From contig JADGFI010000009.1 of assembly GCA_016743945.1 (NCBI GenBank), forward strand, positions 1 through 64,000: a stretch of 64,000 nt of DNA, given 5' to 3'. A model generated the notes under the pieces. That model did no database searches and was not told the origin of the DNA. It worked only from the letters and a program-made list of their open reading frames with translations. Source of the stretch: Desulfobacteraceae bacterium (lineage in GTDB: Bacteria; Desulfobacterota; Desulfobacteria; Desulfobacterales; Desulfobacteraceae). Positions within the stretch are counted from its first letter, which is position 1. Each line of letters begins with the position of its first letter. Below are positions 62,188-64,000 of the stretch, in pieces. The translations under genes were made by a program, and so were the position numbers.

Positions 62188-63606
62188 ATGAATGTAAACA
62201 AACCGGCTAAATCGACAAACATCCTGATTCTGGGACTTGGAGGGGTGGGATATTACCTGGCCAAGCGCCTGGTTCACGAAGGCTATGCCATTACCGCCAT
62301 TGAACCCGATGGCGACCTGCTTCGCCATGCCGACGGCAATATAGACGCCCGCCTGATTCAGGGCAATGCCATGAGCATTGAATGCTGGAAGGAGGTCGGG
62401 GCAGAAAAAATGGATTACCTGATTGCGGTTACCAACAATGATGCCGTAAATATGATGAGCTGCCAAATTGCCCACCGCTTTGGCATCCAAAAAAAAATTG
62501 CCAGGGTTCGCTCCACAGAATTTGGAAGTAAAAATTCCCTCCTGAATGCCGTAGATCTTAAAATTGACCTGATCATCCACCCAGAAGAACTGGCTGCCCA
62601 GGAAATTTTCAGGCTGATCAATCTTAGGGCAGGCAACGACATCATCGCGGTTGCCAAGGGACAGATACAGGCCATGGCCACCCGCATTCCGGAAAAATCC
62701 CCCCTGGCCCACAGAAAACTCAAAGATATCTCCCAGGAATATAACGAATTTCCCTTTAGGGTCATTGCCATGACCCGGGGAATCACCACCATGATTCCCA
62801 CGGGGGATGATGAACTGCTGCCCCAGGATCAAGCATTTTTCATGGCAGGAAATGAAGATCTAAACCGGTTGATGGGTCTGACAGGTGTTGAACAGCAAAG
62901 GCGCCACAGGGTGATGATTATCGGCGGCGGCTTGGTGGGACGACGGTTGGCAGAACTATTGGGCAAAACATTTTCGGTACGGCTCATTGAAAAGAACGAA
63001 GCCGGAGCCAAGGAACTCTCCTTTGCATTAAAAAATGCCGAGGTGTTACAAGGGGACGGGTCAGATTCAGATGTACTGGTTTCAGCGGGACTCCTGGAGA
63101 TGGATACCTTTATAACCGCCACAGGAGAAAATGAAACCAATATCATGACCTGCGTTCTAGCCAAACATTTGATGACCTCCCACAACAACGGCAAAAAAGC
63201 CCGCAGGCCCAACAAGCAGACAAAATGCATCGCACTCGTGACCAAGGAAGATTATGTGGTACTTGCGGCAACAATGGGGTCTGATATTGTCATGAATAAA
63301 AAAATACTTGCCAGTAACAAGATTCTCAAATTCATTCGACGGGGTGAGCTGATTTCCGTGGCCCATCTCCATGGATTTGATGCGGAAATGGTAGAGATTG
63401 TTGCTGCTCCGAACTCGCCCATCACACGCAAACCCCTTTCCAAACTGAGTTCCTATTACGAGAATAAAATAATGATCGGGGGCATCCATAAAAACGGGGT
63501 GTGGCAGATTGCCGTGGGAGATACCCATATTCAGGATAATGAACGGGTGATTGTGGTCTGCATGTCACAGCACCTAAAAGATGTCCAGAAATTATTCCTG
63601 GCTTGA
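62188..63606 (+). CDS. trkA: Trk potassium uptake regulatory protein TrkA
   Basis: Cytoplasmic NAD-binding regulator of Trk K+ channels, 472 residues. It has two RCK halves, each with a Rossmann motif: ILILGLGGVGYYLAKRL near residue 11 and VMIIGGGLVGRRLAELL near residue 240, and TrkA-C domains after each. The 3' end of trkH is convergent on the other strand 57 bases away. Confidence 0.93.
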   Translation: MNVNKPAKSTNILILGLGGVGYYLAKRLVHEGYAITAIEPDGDLLRHADGNIDARLIQGNAMSIECWKEVGAEKMDYLIAVTNNDAVNMMSCQIAHRFGIQKKIARVRSTEFGSKNSLLNAVDLKIDLIIHPEELAAQEIFRLINLRAGNDIIAVAKGQIQAMATRIPEKSPLAHRKLKDISQEYNEFPFRVIAMTRGITTMIPTGDDELLPQDQAFFMAGNEDLNRLMGLTGVEQQRRHRVMIIGGGLVGRRLAELLGKTFSVRLIEKNEAGAKELSFALKNAEVLQGDGSDSDVLVSAGLLEMDTFITATGENETNIMTCVLAKHLMTSHNNGKKARRPNKQTKCIALVTKEDYVVLAATMGSDIVMNKKILASNKILKFIRRGELISVAHLHGFDAEMVEIVAAPNSPITRKPLSKLSSYYENKIMIGGIHKNGVWQIAVGDTHIQDNERVIVVCMSQHLKDVQKLFLA

Positions 63607-63662
63607 CGGATTTATTGCCATATTGCCATTAGTTTTAAAAAAATATGAATAACCGCCGCCCG

Positions 63663-64000
63663 CTATTTTTTCCAAAAGGAGGGATAAAAAATCACCAGGG
63701 CTGAAAACATTTCCAGCCGTCCCACCAGCATGTTCCAGGCTAAAAACCATTTGCCGGTATCGGAGATAAAGGCAAAATTTTGGGACGGACCCACCCCACC
63801 GAATCCCGGGCCGATGTTCATCAATGCCGCAATAACCGAACTCATGGCCGTGGTAAAATCCATTGGATCCGAAAGGGTCATGAAACAGCCCCCTCCCATG
63901 ATCAGAAAAATATTCACGATAAAATAATACACCCCCAAATGGATGATTTGGGAGTCCACGGGTCTCTGGTTCAAATGTACCGAGACCACGGCCATGGGCC
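63663..64000 (-). CDS. trkH: Trk potassium transporter TrkH, C-terminal part (partial)
   Basis: The last 112 residues of a TrkH/KtrB-type K+ channel subunit, with the 5' end beyond the window edge. It shows the final P-loop/filter region SSVIAALMNIGPGFGGVGPSQNFA and the C-terminal NMLVGRLEMFSALVIFYPSFWKK, typical of the TrkH end. The first in-frame ATG (63995) is internal: upstream codons continue open to 64000. Confidence 0.9.
   Translation of the reverse strand, partial: PMAVVSVHLNQRPVDSQIIHLGVYYFIVNIFLIMGGGCFMTLSDPMDFTTAMSSVIAALMNIGPGFGGVGPSQNFAFISDTGKWFLAWNMLVGRLEMFSALVIFYPSFWKK

Noticed and set aside
1..64000. CRISPR array or intact insertion sequence
   Set aside because: No regularly spaced direct repeats and no full transposase gene with terminal repeats were found in the window.

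Overview
This window looks like the chromosome of a strictly anaerobic, sulfate-reducing Desulfobacterota bacterium of the Desulfobacula/Desulfobacter type. That is inferred from gene content, not from a marker gene. The evidence is a CooC-type nickel ATPase and a RACo-type reductive activator of corrinoid proteins (both typical of organisms with CO dehydrogenase/acetyl-CoA synthase), cobalamin uptake under riboswitch control, an anaerobic taurine desulfonation module (tpa-xsc), acyl-CoA ligases and an acyl-CoA dehydrogenase, and many two-component and radical-SAM genes. There is no CRISPR array, rRNA operon or intact mobile element. Remnants of an integrase, a possible IS200-type transposase and a glycyl radical enzyme are present.

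Layout. 0.3-7.4 kb: a tight plus-strand operon encoding a membrane-anchored PM20D1-like M20 peptidase, a YfcC-type carrier, an adenine-deaminase-family amidohydrolase, an MFS carrier and a NAPE-PLD-like metallo-beta-lactamase protein, preceded by a promoter and a 20-bp palindrome. 7.5-13 kb: SpoIIAA-like protein, YhcC-type radical SAM enzyme, and an acyl-CoA ligase/acyl-CoA dehydrogenase/TetR operon. 13-18.2 kb: housekeeping genes mnmG, a cbpA-like dnaJ interrupted by one in-frame TGA, hpt, and a zinc-finger/DUF3426 membrane protein. 18.2-21.4 kb: tRNA-Met with an adjacent integrase scar, a PilZ protein, and queD-queE-queC for queuosine. 21.4-29 kb, minus strand: serB, CCA-adding enzyme, ubiX/ubiA-like pair, AmrS-type radical SAM enzyme, methyltransferase, cooC, response regulator. 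29-35 kb: cobalamin import (btuF-C-D on minus, TonB-dependent receptor on plus), each side led by its own cobalamin riboswitch, back to back.

35.9-57 kb is the most distinctive part. A minus-strand set encodes Xsc, Tpa and a three-gene proton-translocating transhydrogenase, divergent from a GntR/FCD regulator. The transhydrogenase beta subunit carries two tandem copies of the nucleotide-binding domain III, and both lack the Lys-Arg-Ser that holds the NADP 2'-phosphate. Next come a radical SAM protein, a sensor kinase with a periplasmic solute-binding domain and its NtrC-type regulator, then a minus-strand operon for a sulfonate/nitrate/taurine-type ABC importer with two ATPases and two permeases, led by a CoA-acylating aldehyde dehydrogenase. 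That operon starts behind an exact sigma-54 promoter. A 12-bp palindrome found in the GntR-xsc intergenic region recurs upstream of it, tying the two blocks into one proposed regulon. 57-64 kb: long-chain acyl-CoA synthetase, RACo with a small partner protein, TrkA, and the 3' part of trkH running off the window.

Taken together, the 35.9-57 kb genes would import a small omega-amino acid or sulfonate, transaminate it against pyruvate, cleave sulfoacetaldehyde to acetyl phosphate and sulfite (the sulfite then serving respiration), and possibly handle an alternative semialdehyde through the MmsA-like enzyme. Substrates of the importer and the kinase are inferred from context only.
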